Origin: Bacillota bacterium | GTDB lineage: Bacteria; Bacillota; Bacilli; Alicyclobacillales; SLC66 | DNA length: 41,049 nucleotides | Assembly (NCBI GenBank): GCA_021846165.1 | Contig: JAJZCL010000002.1 | Coordinates: forward strand, 1 to 41,049 | Direction of reading: 5' to 3' | Shown here: positions 8,631-17,221 of the stretch, piece after piece | Layout: every line of letters starts with the position of its first letter | Numbering within the stretch: position 1 is the first letter of the stretch | Notes under the pieces: model-generated | What the model saw: the letters and a program-made list of their open reading frames with translations, nothing else | Database searches by the model: none | Told to the model about the DNA's origin: nothing | Position numbers and translations under genes: made by a program

Positions 8631-9268
8631 GGCTCGCCACCCCCATACAGCCGCCCCTGCTCAAGCCGCAGCGTCCGATACGTAAGGTCTTGAAACGGCG
8701 CCACTGCGTGACTCACGAGCAAGACGCCGGTTCCCGCGCCTTGCAGCGTGCGCAACCACTCCGTCAAAATCTGACTGCCTGCGGCGTCGAGCCCATCGTA
8801 CGGCTCGTCCAACAGCAAGAGTTGTGGCTCGTGCAGACATGCCCGCGCGATGGCGAGGCGCTGGCGCATGCCCTTGGAAAACGTTTTGATCGGCACCCCC
8901 CGGTCGCGGTGCAGCCTGAACCGCTCCAACCACTCCAGGACGCGCTTTTGTTTCCCTTCAAGACCGTAAAGCCGCGCATAGTAAATCAGGTTCTCTTCAG
9001 CCGTCATTTCCCCATACAAAAAAGAGGCGTCGAGCAAAACGCCAATGCGCGTGCGCAGGTGCGCCGTCGGTGCCGCCCCGAACCACCTAACGACGCCCCG
9101 CGTTACCGGAGTCAGGTCAGCCGCCACCTTCAACAGCGTACTTTTGCCACTGCCGTTGCGCCCCGCTAGCCATACGATCTCGCCAGCGTCAAGCTGCAAA
9201 TCGACGCCGTGCAACACCTCGCGGTGACCCAGCGCCTTCACCACGCCTTCCAGTTCAAGCGCCCTCAT
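8627..9268 (-). CDS. ccmA: haem exporter ATPase CcmA
   Basis: This is an ABC ATPase of about 213 aa. The Walker A GRNGSGKSTLLK is at about residue 37, the signature-like region FSKGMRQRLAIARA at about 134, and Walker B LLLLDEPYDGLD follows. The position between ccm genes identifies it as CcmA, the ATPase of the CcmAB complex in System I cytochrome c maturation. The ORF track includes 63 extra N-terminal codons that lie within the upstream gene in another frame. The ATG at 9268 overlaps the upstream stop by 4 nt (ATGA) and starts the ABC domain correctly. Confidence 0.92.
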   Translation of the reverse strand: MRALELEGVVKALGHREVLHGVDLQLDAGEIVWLAGRNGSGKSTLLKVAADLTPVTRGVVRWFGAAPTAHLRTRIGVLLDASFLYGEMTAEENLIYYARLYGLEGKQKRVLEWLERFRLHRDRGVPIKTFSKGMRQRLAIARACLHEPQLLLLDEPYDGLDAAGSQILTEWLRTLQGAGTGVLLVSHAVAPFQDLTYRTLRLEQGRLYGGGEP

Positions 9269-10182
9269 TCCTGCCCCTGCCTTTGCCTTAGCGCCATCTC
9301 CAATTGCAGCGCCCTCTCCACCATGCGCTCGCGCCGCGCACGGTAATCCTTCTCGCCGATCTTGCCACCCTGACGCGCCTGTTCGAGATCCGCCCAACCC
9401 TCCATCAAGTTCGCTTTTTGCTTGCGAAAATCGGTCAGGCTGGTTTGCCCGCGCCACTTGGTTTGGGAGCGGATCGAAAAAACACCGAGCGCTAGGATCA
9501 GCACCACCAGGATCAGGTTGGCAACGGCTTCAAAGTCCGCAACCCGCGATCCGTAGGAATTCAGCACCCGAACCTTAGTGAGTGGCGGTGCCTGCTTGCC
9601 GTTCGCGGTGGGGAGCAGCGCAACCGCTACCGTCCACGGTTCGTTAGCGCCGATATCCAACTCAGTGAATTGGCGGTAGACGTGCGTGCCCGACATCATC
9701 GCTTGCGAATCGGTCTGAAACCCGCCCTCCGCCGACACCGTCAACGCCCCCTCCGGGATCACGAAAAACAGCTTGCGCACAGCAAACGGTTCCTGCCAGG
9801 TGAGTTCCGTCCCGTTCTGATTCAGTGGCACTTGGAATTCGATGGCAAACGTTGTCAAGCTGTGACCGACTGCATAAAAACGCAATCGTCCATGTTGGTC
9901 GACCGCAACCGACTTGACCGTGCCCGCCACCACATTCAGGTGATTGGCGCCGCTTGGCATTGCGTACGAAACGGACGTCGTGGCGCCGACGTTTTGAATG
10001 TTCACCGTCAACAACGCTTGCAGCGTCGCACCGCTTTTTGACGGCACCGCCAACACCTGCTCGCTAGACACGTACAGGGAGTTGGCGCTTGACGACTGGG
10101 CCAGCGCGAATCCGGGGATTGTCGCTAGCAATGCGACAAATACCATCACGGACGCGATCCACTTCCAGTATGGACCTCTCAC
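9265..10182 (-). CDS. membrane-anchored extracytoplasmic protein in the ccm operon
   Basis: This protein of about 305 aa lies between ccmF and ccmA and I do not assign it to a family. It has a signal sequence (WIASVMVFVALLATIPGFALA), a beta-rich extracytoplasmic domain of about 190 residues, one membrane helix near residue 240 (ANLILVVLILALGVFSI) and a cytoplasmic helical tail with the pattern LEQARQGGKIGEKDYRARRE. That tail resembles the short helical motif at the CcmF C-terminus of this operon and in CcmI-like proteins. GTG at 10182 overlaps the ccmF stop by 4 nt. It may be a lineage-specific assembly factor. Confidence 0.7.
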   Translation of the reverse strand: MRGPYWKWIASVMVFVALLATIPGFALAQSSSANSLYVSSEQVLAVPSKSGATLQALLTVNIQNVGATTSVSYAMPSGANHLNVVAGTVKSVAVDQHGRLRFYAVGHSLTTFAIEFQVPLNQNGTELTWQEPFAVRKLFFVIPEGALTVSAEGGFQTDSQAMMSGTHVYRQFTELDIGANEPWTVAVALLPTANGKQAPPLTKVRVLNSYGSRVADFEAVANLILVVLILALGVFSIRSQTKWRGQTSLTDFRKQKANLMEGWADLEQARQGGKIGEKDYRARRERMVERALQLEMALRQRQGQE

Positions 10183-12365
10183 GTCGCTTCTCGCCCCCTT
10201 AAGATCGCCTGCAATTCCCGTTCTAGATCGCTCTTCAATTCCTTCTCGTTCCCTACGGAAGCCTGCGTATTCGCCGTTTCCGACAGTTCCCGCTGACGCA
10301 TCTCGGCATACTCCGCTTGCGTGATTTTCCCCATGTGCAAGTCGTACTCCAGGTCGCGCAAATCCTGATACAGCTTGTCCGCCGCGACACCTGTCAGCGT
10401 AAACTCTGCACCCTTGCGCCTGCGCTGCGGCCACAGCCCAAGCAAAGTGCCAAGAATGTACAAGTAGCCTCCATCCCAGATTAAACTCACCAGCGGATTG
10501 AGGTGGATCTCAAACAGCGCAGCGCCAGTATTGTAATCGGCACCGTCCAGCACTGCGTACAAGTCAAGCCACGAGGTGCTGTACAAGCCGATGTTTGTGG
10601 AAGGGGAGTCGCCGTTTTCAAAAAACGACACGCTCGGTTTAAGCGCTCCCAGTAGGTGACCGGTGTGGGCGTTTTTCACCAACAGCGTGCCCGTCAACAG
10701 CACTTGCCCTGACTGGTGCGCCGTGTTCAACCCATAGTACTCGAACGCGTAACTGCCGAGCGCAACCGTTTGCCCCGGCTTCAAACTGACCGTCATTTGT
10801 TTCGCGTAGCCGCCGGAACCGGCAAAGCCGATCACCATTAGCACGACAGCGATATGCACAATATACCCGCCATACCGTCTGCGATTCCTCGCCACGAGGC
10901 GGACAAGCGATACAATGAACCCTTCACCCGTGATTTCTTTGCGCGCCAGGACAGCAAAGAACCACTCCTGTAAGATGATGACAAGCGCAAACGTTGCCAC
11001 CACGAGCGCAAACAGCGACAGCCAGCCTTGAAAGGCGAACAAGCGCAGTCCCAACCCCACAACGACCGCCGCAAACGCAGGCATCCGCAGCATTTTGGCC
11101 ATTTTGCGCAGGCTTGCGCGGCGCCAGGCCAGCACGGGTCCGATGCCCATCCACAAGACCAGTACCACCCCCACTGGCAGCACCACGACGTCATAAAACG
11201 TTCCGCTCACCATCATCGAACTGCCCGTGACGGCTTCGGACACAAGCGGGAATACCGTCCCCCAGAACACCGCAAACAAGATGCCGATCAAAAGCACATT
11301 GTTAAATAAAAATCCACTTTCTTTGGAAACCGCCGACTCGAACCTGGCGCCGCTTCGCAGCGCGGGGAAGCGCCACACCATGAGCGCCGCCGTCAACACG
11401 AACATGACGGCGACAAAGGTCATGAACACGGTGCCCATTTCCCCGTTCGCAAAGGCGTGAATCGACCACAATAGCCCGCCGCGAGTGAGCGCTGTTCCAA
11501 ACAGTGTTAACAAGTACGTGAGGCTGATCAGCACCACGTTCCACAGCTTGAACATGCCCTTGCGCTCCTGAATGATGGCGGAGTGCAGAAAAGCGGTAGC
11601 GGCGAGCCACGGCATCAGCGCCGCGTTTTCAATCGGATCCCATGACCAGTAGCCGCCCCAGCCGAGTTCCTCGTAGGACCAGTGCGCCCCGTAGATGATG
11701 CCGCAACTCAAAAACAGCCACGAGATCAGCGTCCATGTGCGCGTCGCGACCAGCCACGAAGCGTCTGTTTTCTTCAAAATCAGCGCCGCCATCCCATACG
11801 CGAACGGCACAAGAAAGCCTACATAGCCCAGATACAGATTGACAGGGTGAACCGTCATGCCGGGGTTTTGCAAGAGCGCGTTCAAACCGTTTCCATTTAA
11901 AGGGGGGGTAGTGAGGGTCACAAAAGGTGACGCAAAAAAATTCAAGACGACGACAAAAAACAGGATCACAAATGACATGATCGCCGACACGACCGGCTGC
12001 AACCGTTCGCTATCATGATGCGGTGCGAAGCGAACAACGAATGCGTAAAGGCTGGTGATCAGTAGCCAGAACAACAGCGACCCCGCATTGCCGCCCCAAA
12101 ACGCGGCGATTCGATACACAAGCGCCAGACCGCGACTGGTGTAATCAGCGACGTAGGCGTAGTGGAAATTCAAGGTAACAAGCAGTGCCAAAAGCGCGAT
12201 CGACGCGACGAACACCAGCGCAAACTGCAGCGCTGGTCCGATTTTCGCAAGGATGCCAAGCGGCTGATTGGCCGGGCTGTGCGCGGACAGGATCGATACG
12301 ACGAGCGAACATGGCACCACCAAAAGCAATAGGGACAATGCGTCCCGCCCCAGCGTTCCGATCAA
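10179..12365 (-). CDS. ccmF: cytochrome c haem lyase subunit CcmF
   Basis: This protein of about 728 aa has some 14-15 hydrophobic segments. The WWD domain WGGYWSWDPIENAALMPW (about residues 235-252) is the CcmF hallmark. The late periplasmic domain contains SVSFFENGDSPSTNIGLYS, similar to the CcmF region before the last helix. CcmF attaches haem to apocytochrome c. After the last membrane helix there is an unusual cytoplasmic tail of about 80 residues containing LEYDLHMGKITQAEYAEMR, like the CcmI-type helical motif. A TTG start at 12365 with GGAGGGG 6-7 nt upstream is preferred to GTG at 12371. Confidence 0.92.
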   Translation of the reverse strand: MIGTLGRDALSLLLLVVPCSLVVSILSAHSPANQPLGILAKIGPALQFALVFVASIALLALLVTLNFHYAYVADYTSRGLALVYRIAAFWGGNAGSLLFWLLITSLYAFVVRFAPHHDSERLQPVVSAIMSFVILFFVVVLNFFASPFVTLTTPPLNGNGLNALLQNPGMTVHPVNLYLGYVGFLVPFAYGMAALILKKTDASWLVATRTWTLISWLFLSCGIIYGAHWSYEELGWGGYWSWDPIENAALMPWLAATAFLHSAIIQERKGMFKLWNVVLISLTYLLTLFGTALTRGGLLWSIHAFANGEMGTVFMTFVAVMFVLTAALMVWRFPALRSGARFESAVSKESGFLFNNVLLIGILFAVFWGTVFPLVSEAVTGSSMMVSGTFYDVVVLPVGVVLVLWMGIGPVLAWRRASLRKMAKMLRMPAFAAVVVGLGLRLFAFQGWLSLFALVVATFALVIILQEWFFAVLARKEITGEGFIVSLVRLVARNRRRYGGYIVHIAVVLMVIGFAGSGGYAKQMTVSLKPGQTVALGSYAFEYYGLNTAHQSGQVLLTGTLLVKNAHTGHLLGALKPSVSFFENGDSPSTNIGLYSTSWLDLYAVLDGADYNTGAALFEIHLNPLVSLIWDGGYLYILGTLLGLWPQRRRKGAEFTLTGVAADKLYQDLRDLEYDLHMGKITQAEYAEMRQRELSETANTQASVGNEKELKSDLERELQAILRGREAT

Positions 12366-12402
12366 GGCCACCCCTCCAGCCGCTTGCTATCGTGACAACG
12401 TA

Positions 12403-12807
12403 TCATGATCCGCTTTGCGCCGTATACTTGGACGGACACTTAATTAATAAATTCGTAGCTTTGAGCATGCCACTTTGTTCGATCGTGCCGGTGACGATGA
12501 TCGGCCAGCCGTTGGCAAAGTCGCTTGGCCGCAACCCGTGGTAAGCCACGGTTAACGAACGGTCGCCAACCTGATCTTGAATGGCAAACTGCAGATACTC
12601 GGTCGCCGAATTCCACACCACGCTGTTCGGCGTGATCTTCCCGCTTACCGTCAGAACCTCGCCCGCCTTCGGATGCTCGGCGAGCGCCTGATTGACCGTC
12701 ATATAGTAGCTCGATGCTCGCGCCACTCCCATCGCCACAAGTCCTACGATGACGAGCGCGACGAGCGCGAACGCCGTCCATAACTTGACACGCGTACTCA
12801 GACCCAT
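12403..12807 (-). CDS. ccmE: CxxxY-type haem chaperone CcmE
   Basis: This protein of about 134 aa has one N-terminal membrane anchor followed by an OB-fold domain (AGEVLTVSGKITPNSVVW, LTVAYHGLRPSDFANGWPIIVTGTI). It is the System I haem chaperone that carries haem from CcmC to CcmF. The covalent haem site near the C-terminus reads CPSKY, so it is the CxxxY variant rather than the common HxxxY. CxxxY CcmE proteins are known from some Desulfovibrio and archaea. ATG at 12807 or GTG at 12810 are alternative starts; the ribosome binding site is weak. It lies 18 nt after ccmH. Confidence 0.88.
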   Translation of the reverse strand: MGLSTRVKLWTAFALVALVIVGLVAMGVARASSYYMTVNQALAEHPKAGEVLTVSGKITPNSVVWNSATEYLQFAIQDQVGDRSLTVAYHGLRPSDFANGWPIIVTGTIEQSGMLKATNLLIKCPSKYTAQSGS

Positions 12808-12825
12808 CACCACTTTTCATGAAAA

Positions 12826-13329
12826 TTACAGGTAACTCCGCCATTCCTTTTCCGCACGCGCCGAAATCACATACTCCTCGTCGCGCGCAGCCCCTGTCTG
12901 CGTCGACAATTGTGTGCTTTTGCGCCGTACAAACCAAACGCCGAGCGCAAACGCCACGACCACTCCCACAACAGGCAACCCCCACGCAATGGCGCCAAAC
13001 CCGCGGCGAGGCGGATTGGCCAGCACCGCTTGGCCGTAGTCGGTCTCCATCGTCGCGAGAATTTGCGCGTTGCTCATGCCACGATCCAGCATCGATGCGA
13101 TCTGCCTGCGGATTTTCCAGGCCGCCGTCACATTGGAACTGGCCACCGTCTGTGTGGTGGTGTCACCTGGAGCGTGCAACTGAGAAGCAATGAATTGCAT
13201 ACGCCGCTCTAGGGTGTCGCCTTGCGTTGAACCGAAGACGCCAGCGGCAAAGAGTGTCGCGAAGAGTGCCACAAGCACGATGACAGTCGCGATGATCGGC
13301 CAACCATACCTGAAATGCGTTCTCCCCAA
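12826..13329 (-). CDS. ccmH: CcmH-like protein without cysteines
   Basis: This protein of about 167 aa has an N-terminal membrane helix, an extracytoplasmic helical domain, a second helix (IAWGLPVVGVVVAFALGVWFV) and a basic tail. The segment RRQIASMLDRGMSNAQILATMETDYG matches the CcmH three-helix fold, and VLANPPRRG resembles the LLRPP stretch that precedes the last CcmH helix. Where CcmH normally has LRCxxC there is no cysteine; the protein contains none at all. It cannot therefore reduce apocytochrome c by thiol exchange. TTG at 13329 with GGAGGT 6 nt upstream is preferred to the longer ORF. Confidence 0.7.
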   Translation of the reverse strand: MGRTHFRYGWPIIATVIVLVALFATLFAAGVFGSTQGDTLERRMQFIASQLHAPGDTTTQTVASSNVTAAWKIRRQIASMLDRGMSNAQILATMETDYGQAVLANPPRRGFGAIAWGLPVVGVVVAFALGVWFVRRKSTQLSTQTGAARDEEYVISARAEKEWRSYL

Positions 13330-13424
13330 CCCGACACCTCCCCATATTCCGTTCATATCGAACATTATAACGCATTCCTCAAAATTCACGTGTGACTGTT
13401 TGCGGACAAACCACAAAAATCCGC

Positions 13425-13430
13425 TATAAT
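13425..13430 (+). promoter_or_regulatory. -10 element (TATAAT) of the glcD-type gene
   Basis: A perfect TATAAT hexamer lies about 64 nt before the ATG of the FAD-linked oxidase. No convincing -35 hexamer sits at standard spacing; TTGCGG is 19 bp away. Confidence 0.35.
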
Positions 13431-13493
13431 AGAACACAGTTCCACCATTTGTCGATTTGTGTTCCGCACTGATGACAAAGGAGAGCGGCGACG

Positions 13494-14852
13494 ATGATCA
13501 AAGAACTGACTGCTTTTTTATCTGAAGAACAAGTGAGCGTCAATCCATCCATCCGCGAACAACACAGTCACGACGAGTCATACCACACTCCTGTCTTGCC
13601 CGATGTCGTCGTATTTGCCAAGTCTCGCAGCGACGTCGTCAAGGTCATGCAAGTCGCCGTGAAACACCGTGTTCCCGTCGTCCCGTTCGCTGCCGGGAGC
13701 AGCCTGGAAGGCCACGCCATCCCCATCCGCGGCGGCATCAGTCTGGATATGATGGGGATGGACAAGATTCTGGAGATTCGCCCTGACGACTTTCTCGTTC
13801 ACGTCGAACCTGGCGTGACGCGCGAGGCACTCAACGAAGCGCTGAAAAAATACGGTTTATTTTTTCCTGTCGATCCCGGCGCCAACGCCTCGCTCGGTGG
13901 TATGGCGGCCACCAACGCCAGTGGCACCACGACGGTGCGTTACGGCGCGATGAAAGAGAATGTCCGCAAGCTTGAGGTGGTGCTGTCAAGCGGGGAAGTG
14001 ATTGAAGTCGGGTCGCTCGCCGCCAAGTCTTCATCAGGGTATCACCTCACCGAACTGTTTATCGGTTCGGAAGGCACACTGGGCGTGATCACCGGATTGT
14101 GGCTGCGCGTTTATGGCATCCCCGAAACGATGGTGGCCGCGCGCGCGACATTCCCCCGCCTCGAAGACGGAGTCGCCGCGACCACGGCAATCATGGGGAC
14201 GGGCATCCCCGTCGCGAGAATGGAACTCGTCGATCCCGCAGCGGTGCGCGGCGTGAATTTTTACAAAAAAACCAACTACCCCGAAATTCCAACCGTATTC
14301 TTTGAGTTTCACGGCAGTCGGGAAAGCCTGGCGCAGGACATCGAACGGGTGCGGGAAATGATCACAGAAGAAGGGTGTACGTCGTTTGCAATCGAGCATA
14401 ACGAGGAGGAGCGGCGCCGCCTTTGGGAGGCGCGGCACGTTGTGGCGCACGCTTTTTTGGCGCAGTATCCGGGCAAACGCCAAATTGTGACCGACGTCTG
14501 TCTGCCGCTGTCGGCGCTGCCGCAGGCGGTCGAAAACGCCCACAAATTGTTGGAACAACTCGATCTTCCCGGCGCCATCGCAGGCCACGTGGGCGATGGC
14601 AACTTTCACACCATTCTCGCGATCGACCCCGACAACCCTGACGACATGCAGAAGGCGGAAGCGTTTAACGAACAAATCGTCCTCGACGCCATCCACCGCG
14701 GCGGCACCTGCACGGGCGAACACGGCGTGGGTTCCGGCAAGCTGAAGTACCAGCGAACCGAACACGGCTCTTCCTATCGAATGATGAAATCCATCAAAAC
14801 GATGCTCGACCCATTCAACATCCTGAACCCTGGCAAGGTCATTGCCGACTGA
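13494..14852 (+). CDS. glcD: FAD-linked oxidase, GlcD/D-lactate dehydrogenase type
   Basis: This is a 452-aa flavoprotein of the FAD-binding PCMH family. The FAD-binding segment includes VVPFAAGSSLEGHAIP (about residues 62-77) and DPGANASLGGMAATNASGT (about 123-141). The C-terminal FAD-linked oxidase domain contains GHVGDGNFHTILAID and GTCTGEHGVGSGK, typical of glycolate oxidase GlcD and D-lactate dehydrogenases. It oxidises a 2-hydroxy acid, probably D-lactate or glycolate; the partner subunits GlcE and GlcF are absent, which favours a stand-alone D-lactate dehydrogenase. ATG at 13494 follows AAAGGAGAG. Confidence 0.88.
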   Translation: MIKELTAFLSEEQVSVNPSIREQHSHDESYHTPVLPDVVVFAKSRSDVVKVMQVAVKHRVPVVPFAAGSSLEGHAIPIRGGISLDMMGMDKILEIRPDDFLVHVEPGVTREALNEALKKYGLFFPVDPGANASLGGMAATNASGTTTVRYGAMKENVRKLEVVLSSGEVIEVGSLAAKSSSGYHLTELFIGSEGTLGVITGLWLRVYGIPETMVAARATFPRLEDGVAATTAIMGTGIPVARMELVDPAAVRGVNFYKKTNYPEIPTVFFEFHGSRESLAQDIERVREMITEEGCTSFAIEHNEEERRRLWEARHVVAHAFLAQYPGKRQIVTDVCLPLSALPQAVENAHKLLEQLDLPGAIAGHVGDGNFHTILAIDPDNPDDMQKAEAFNEQIVLDAIHRGGTCTGEHGVGSGKLKYQRTEHGSSYRMMKSIKTMLDPFNILNPGKVIAD

Positions 14853-14875
14853 CAGATGCCGCCAGCATAACGCAG

Positions 14876-14905
14876 CCTCCTGCCGCAAATCTTAACGGCA
14901 GGAGG
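14876..14905 (+). promoter_or_regulatory. hairpin covering the DUF1540 ribosome binding site
   Basis: A perfect 10-bp stem (CCTCCTGCCG with CGGCAGGAGG, 10-nt loop) ends with its right arm exactly on GGAGG, the Shine-Dalgarno of the DUF1540 gene. It could end the upstream transcript or hide the ribosome binding site. Confidence 0.55.
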
Positions 14906-14914
14906 TGCATGCGA

Positions 14915-15088
14915 ATGCCTGGCGCAGTGAAGTGCAACGTGGAAGAGTGCATTTACTATGAAGGGGTACACTGCACGGCTGACTCGATCCTGATCAAAAG
15001 CAACGGCAACCCGATCGTCGGCACGGTGCGCGGTACCATGTGCGACACCTTCTCATACCGCAATCCCGGGGAAGGCAGTCGACCTTAG
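14915..15088 (+). CDS. DUF1540 domain small cysteine-rich protein
   Basis: This 57-aa protein is too short for the ORF track. It has the DUF1540 pattern: CNVEECIYYEGVHCTA at the start and a final TMCDTFSYR, giving four spaced cysteines likely to bind a metal. Proteins with this domain are common in spore-forming Firmicutes; their role is not established. ATG at 14915 lies 9 nt after GGAGG; ATG at 14909 would be too close. The gene is convergent with the spoVR 3' end, and an imperfect GC-rich hairpin (around 15107-15133) separates them. Confidence 0.8.
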   Translation: MPGAVKCNVEECIYYEGVHCTADSILIKSNGNPIVGTVRGTMCDTFSYRNPGEGSRP

Positions 15089-15143
15089 TTCAGCGTTGAT
15101 TCGCCCCGCCGTCGACTTCGACGGGGCGGTTACATATCCCCGA

Positions 15144-15739
15144 CTAGGTCAAGAAACGACGCTGGACTTTTTTCCCGTCGCAGGTAAAAAGAATTGGTCG
15201 CCCGTCCAGTTGCGTTTCTAGGCTAACCCCCCTGCCCCACAACTTTTGTACGTAGGGCAGGGTTCGCTCCGTGTACTTCGCATCAAGCTCCACGCCCTCA
15301 TACGAGTGCCATAATGACAGCTCTCCCGATAGCGGATCAGGATTGGCTTTGACATAGATCACCGGGTACCCGCCGTTGGTGCGCGATTGCCAGAGCGAGT
15401 CGCGGATTTTCTCGAAGTCCGTTTCGACGACCTTCCACTCACTTCCCACTTTTTGATATACATACAGATCAAGCTCTTCGACAAGTTCTTTGGTCAGGTA
15501 ATTGCGCAGAAACGAACCGTCCGACTCGCTCGCGCGCACCTCGAAAATCTTTTCCGGATCAGCATAGCGGCGAGCGATGTCTTCCCACATTTTGAGTCCG
15601 ACCAGATACGGGTTGACGACAGTTTTCGAGGGCAACACGACACCCGCATGCATCCTCGCAAAATCCAGGTACTCGTCGTCCTCCAGCCCCATCTCGCGCA
15701 TCATGCGCAGGTGCCAATACGTTGCCCACCCTTCGTTCA
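15144..15739 (-). CDS. spoVR: spoVR, fragment 3 of 3 (C-terminal part)
   Basis: This is the last 198 codons or so of the stage V sporulation protein SpoVR, a mother-cell protein linked to spore cortex formation. The family block starting NEGWATYWHLRMM and the stretch VVLPSKTVVNPYLVGLKMWEDI are seen. It ends at a normal TAG (15144). There is no true start: the ORF opens at a GTG inside the shared core repeat at 15726-15739. Joined at that core to fragment 2 (18627-19247), the reading frame continues without change. Completed SpoVR would be 458 aa, near the family's usual length of about 470. Confidence 0.95.
15726..15739. repeat. E1 left core repeat (att site)
   Basis: The 14-bp sequence CCACCCTTCGTTCA is present here and at 18627-18640 in direct orientation. 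On the gene strand it encodes the end of KIMNEGW in SpoVR. The bases on either side differ between the two copies, so the identity is limited to these 14 bp. Confidence 0.9.
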
Positions 15740-17164
15740 CTTGACACCGTCAGATCGCAACTGGATTTGCAAGCCATCGTCAATGACGCTTGCCGCCTCA
15801 ACAAACCCTTCGATCCACGTGCGCAGGTTCGCCTCCGACAATAACGCGAACGCAGTTGACACATCGAGCGCCGTTCGCACCGCCTCGTTCGCCACATGCG
15901 CCCTGCGCACGGCCTCCGCCTCCCAGGCGACAAGCGTACGGTTCCACTCTTCCCTCTGCGCCGCCATCTGCTCACGTTCCTTTTGCCACCGATTTGCATC
16001 GATCCCCCCAGCGACATACGCCCGCAGCCATCTCTCCTCGCGCCGCTCGCACTGACGCAGGCGCTTGTGCAGGCGCTGGCGCACCACCTCCGCGCTGTCC
16101 CGCCACTCGACCCGCACACGGCCTATCTGCACCGCTTGAAACAACTCCGCAAGCCCCTCCAAAAACGCAGCCTCTACGTCGTCAGCCGCGATTGCCTTCG
16201 CCCGGCAAACGCCTCCGCTGCGCCGCGCCGCACATCGGTACACGCGGCGCAGACCACGGGAACCCGCCGTTCCGCCATACATGCGACTGTCACATAACGA
16301 ACAGCGCAACAACCCAGACAGCAGGTGCCGACGACGATCCGCAACGCCTGTACTCGCGCCACGCGCTGCGCGTGCCTTGGCCAGTGCAAACTGCCCGTCA
16401 TCAATCAGCGCAGGGTGCGCGTCTTTCGCGACAATTGCCACTTGGTCTCGATTCCAAACCACCGTCCCCGTGTACACAGGGTTGGTGAGGATTTTTTTGA
16501 TCGCGTTGCTCGACCAGGTCTTTTTTTCCCTGGACGCTACGCCCTCTTCATTCAAGCGCCCGGCAATTTGATAGTATCCAAGATGTTCTTCTATAAATAG
16601 AAAAAAAACCTTTCGCACCACGGCGGCCTCGCCTTCGTTCACCACCAGCACCTTGGCGTCCAGCCGGTACCCGTAAGGCGGTCTCGCCAACCACCTGCCG
16701 GACTTCGCCGCATGCGCCATGTTGTCAATCACCCGCTCGCGGATGCGTTCGCGCTCAAACTCAGCGACAGCGCCAAGCACCTGCAACGTCAGGCGCCCAG
16801 ACGGCGTCGCCGTATCAAACGCCTCACTCGTCGATACCAGCGCTACGTGTTGGGTTTCGAGCAGTTCTATCAGGGACAAAAGATCGAGCAGTCGGCGGCT
16901 CAGCCGATCCAGCTTGGTCACGAGCAAACGGGCAAACGGTTCGTGTTGCAGATCATCAAGCAAACGAGAGAGCGCGGGACGGTGCAGGTTTTTGCCGGAG
17001 TACCCGTCATCGATATACAGGCGCAGGTTCGACTCGCGATCCCACCCCTGCGCGGCGCAGTAAGATGTCAAACGCGACTGTTGCTCGGAGAGGGACACCC
17101 CCTCATGCGCCTGTTCGTCTGTGGACACGCGACAATACAGCGCGATATAAGTGATTGTCGTCAT
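15737..17164 (-). CDS. large serine recombinase LSR1 of element E1
   Basis: This 475-aa large serine recombinase has the catalytic domain ALYCRVSTDEQ with the nucleophilic serine near residue 14, then DDGYSGKNLHRPAL and TKLDRLSRRLLDL. A recombinase domain follows and then a zinc ribbon with paired cysteines (LLRCSLC ... YRCAARRSGGVC). A coiled coil (about 330-400) and a C-terminal domain complete it. It should cut and rejoin the 14-bp att cores flanking E1. Its TGA overlaps the left core. The ATG at 17164 has no good Shine-Dalgarno; overlapping promoter-like boxes lie just upstream. Confidence 0.93.
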   Translation of the reverse strand: MTTITYIALYCRVSTDEQAHEGVSLSEQQSRLTSYCAAQGWDRESNLRLYIDDGYSGKNLHRPALSRLLDDLQHEPFARLLVTKLDRLSRRLLDLLSLIELLETQHVALVSTSEAFDTATPSGRLTLQVLGAVAEFERERIRERVIDNMAHAAKSGRWLARPPYGYRLDAKVLVVNEGEAAVVRKVFFLFIEEHLGYYQIAGRLNEEGVASREKKTWSSNAIKKILTNPVYTGTVVWNRDQVAIVAKDAHPALIDDGQFALAKARAARGASTGVADRRRHLLSGLLRCSLCDSRMYGGTAGSRGLRRVYRCAARRSGGVCRAKAIAADDVEAAFLEGLAELFQAVQIGRVRVEWRDSAEVVRQRLHKRLRQCERREERWLRAYVAGGIDANRWQKEREQMAAQREEWNRTLVAWEAEAVRRAHVANEAVRTALDVSTAFALLSEANLRTWIEGFVEAASVIDDGLQIQLRSDGVK

Positions 17165-17171
17165 GCCAGCA

Positions 17172-17200
17172 TCATATGAAACACGTTGCTAGCATAGACT
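17172..17200 (+). promoter_or_regulatory. sigma-E-like promoter before the E1 small ORF
   Basis: TCATATG (-35) and CATAGACT (-10) are separated by exactly 14 bp, the spacing and sequence type of sporulation sigma-E promoters. On the opposite strand the same boxes read CATATGAT and AGTCTATG, so they could also serve the divergent LSR1 gene. Confidence 0.4.
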
Positions 17201-17221
17201 GAGCGATGAGGAGGCCGTCGG

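Noticed and set aside
9269-9457. N-terminal extension of CcmA in the ORF track
   Set aside because: It is the upstream gene read out of frame; ATG at 9268 in an ATGA overlap fits the ABC domain start.
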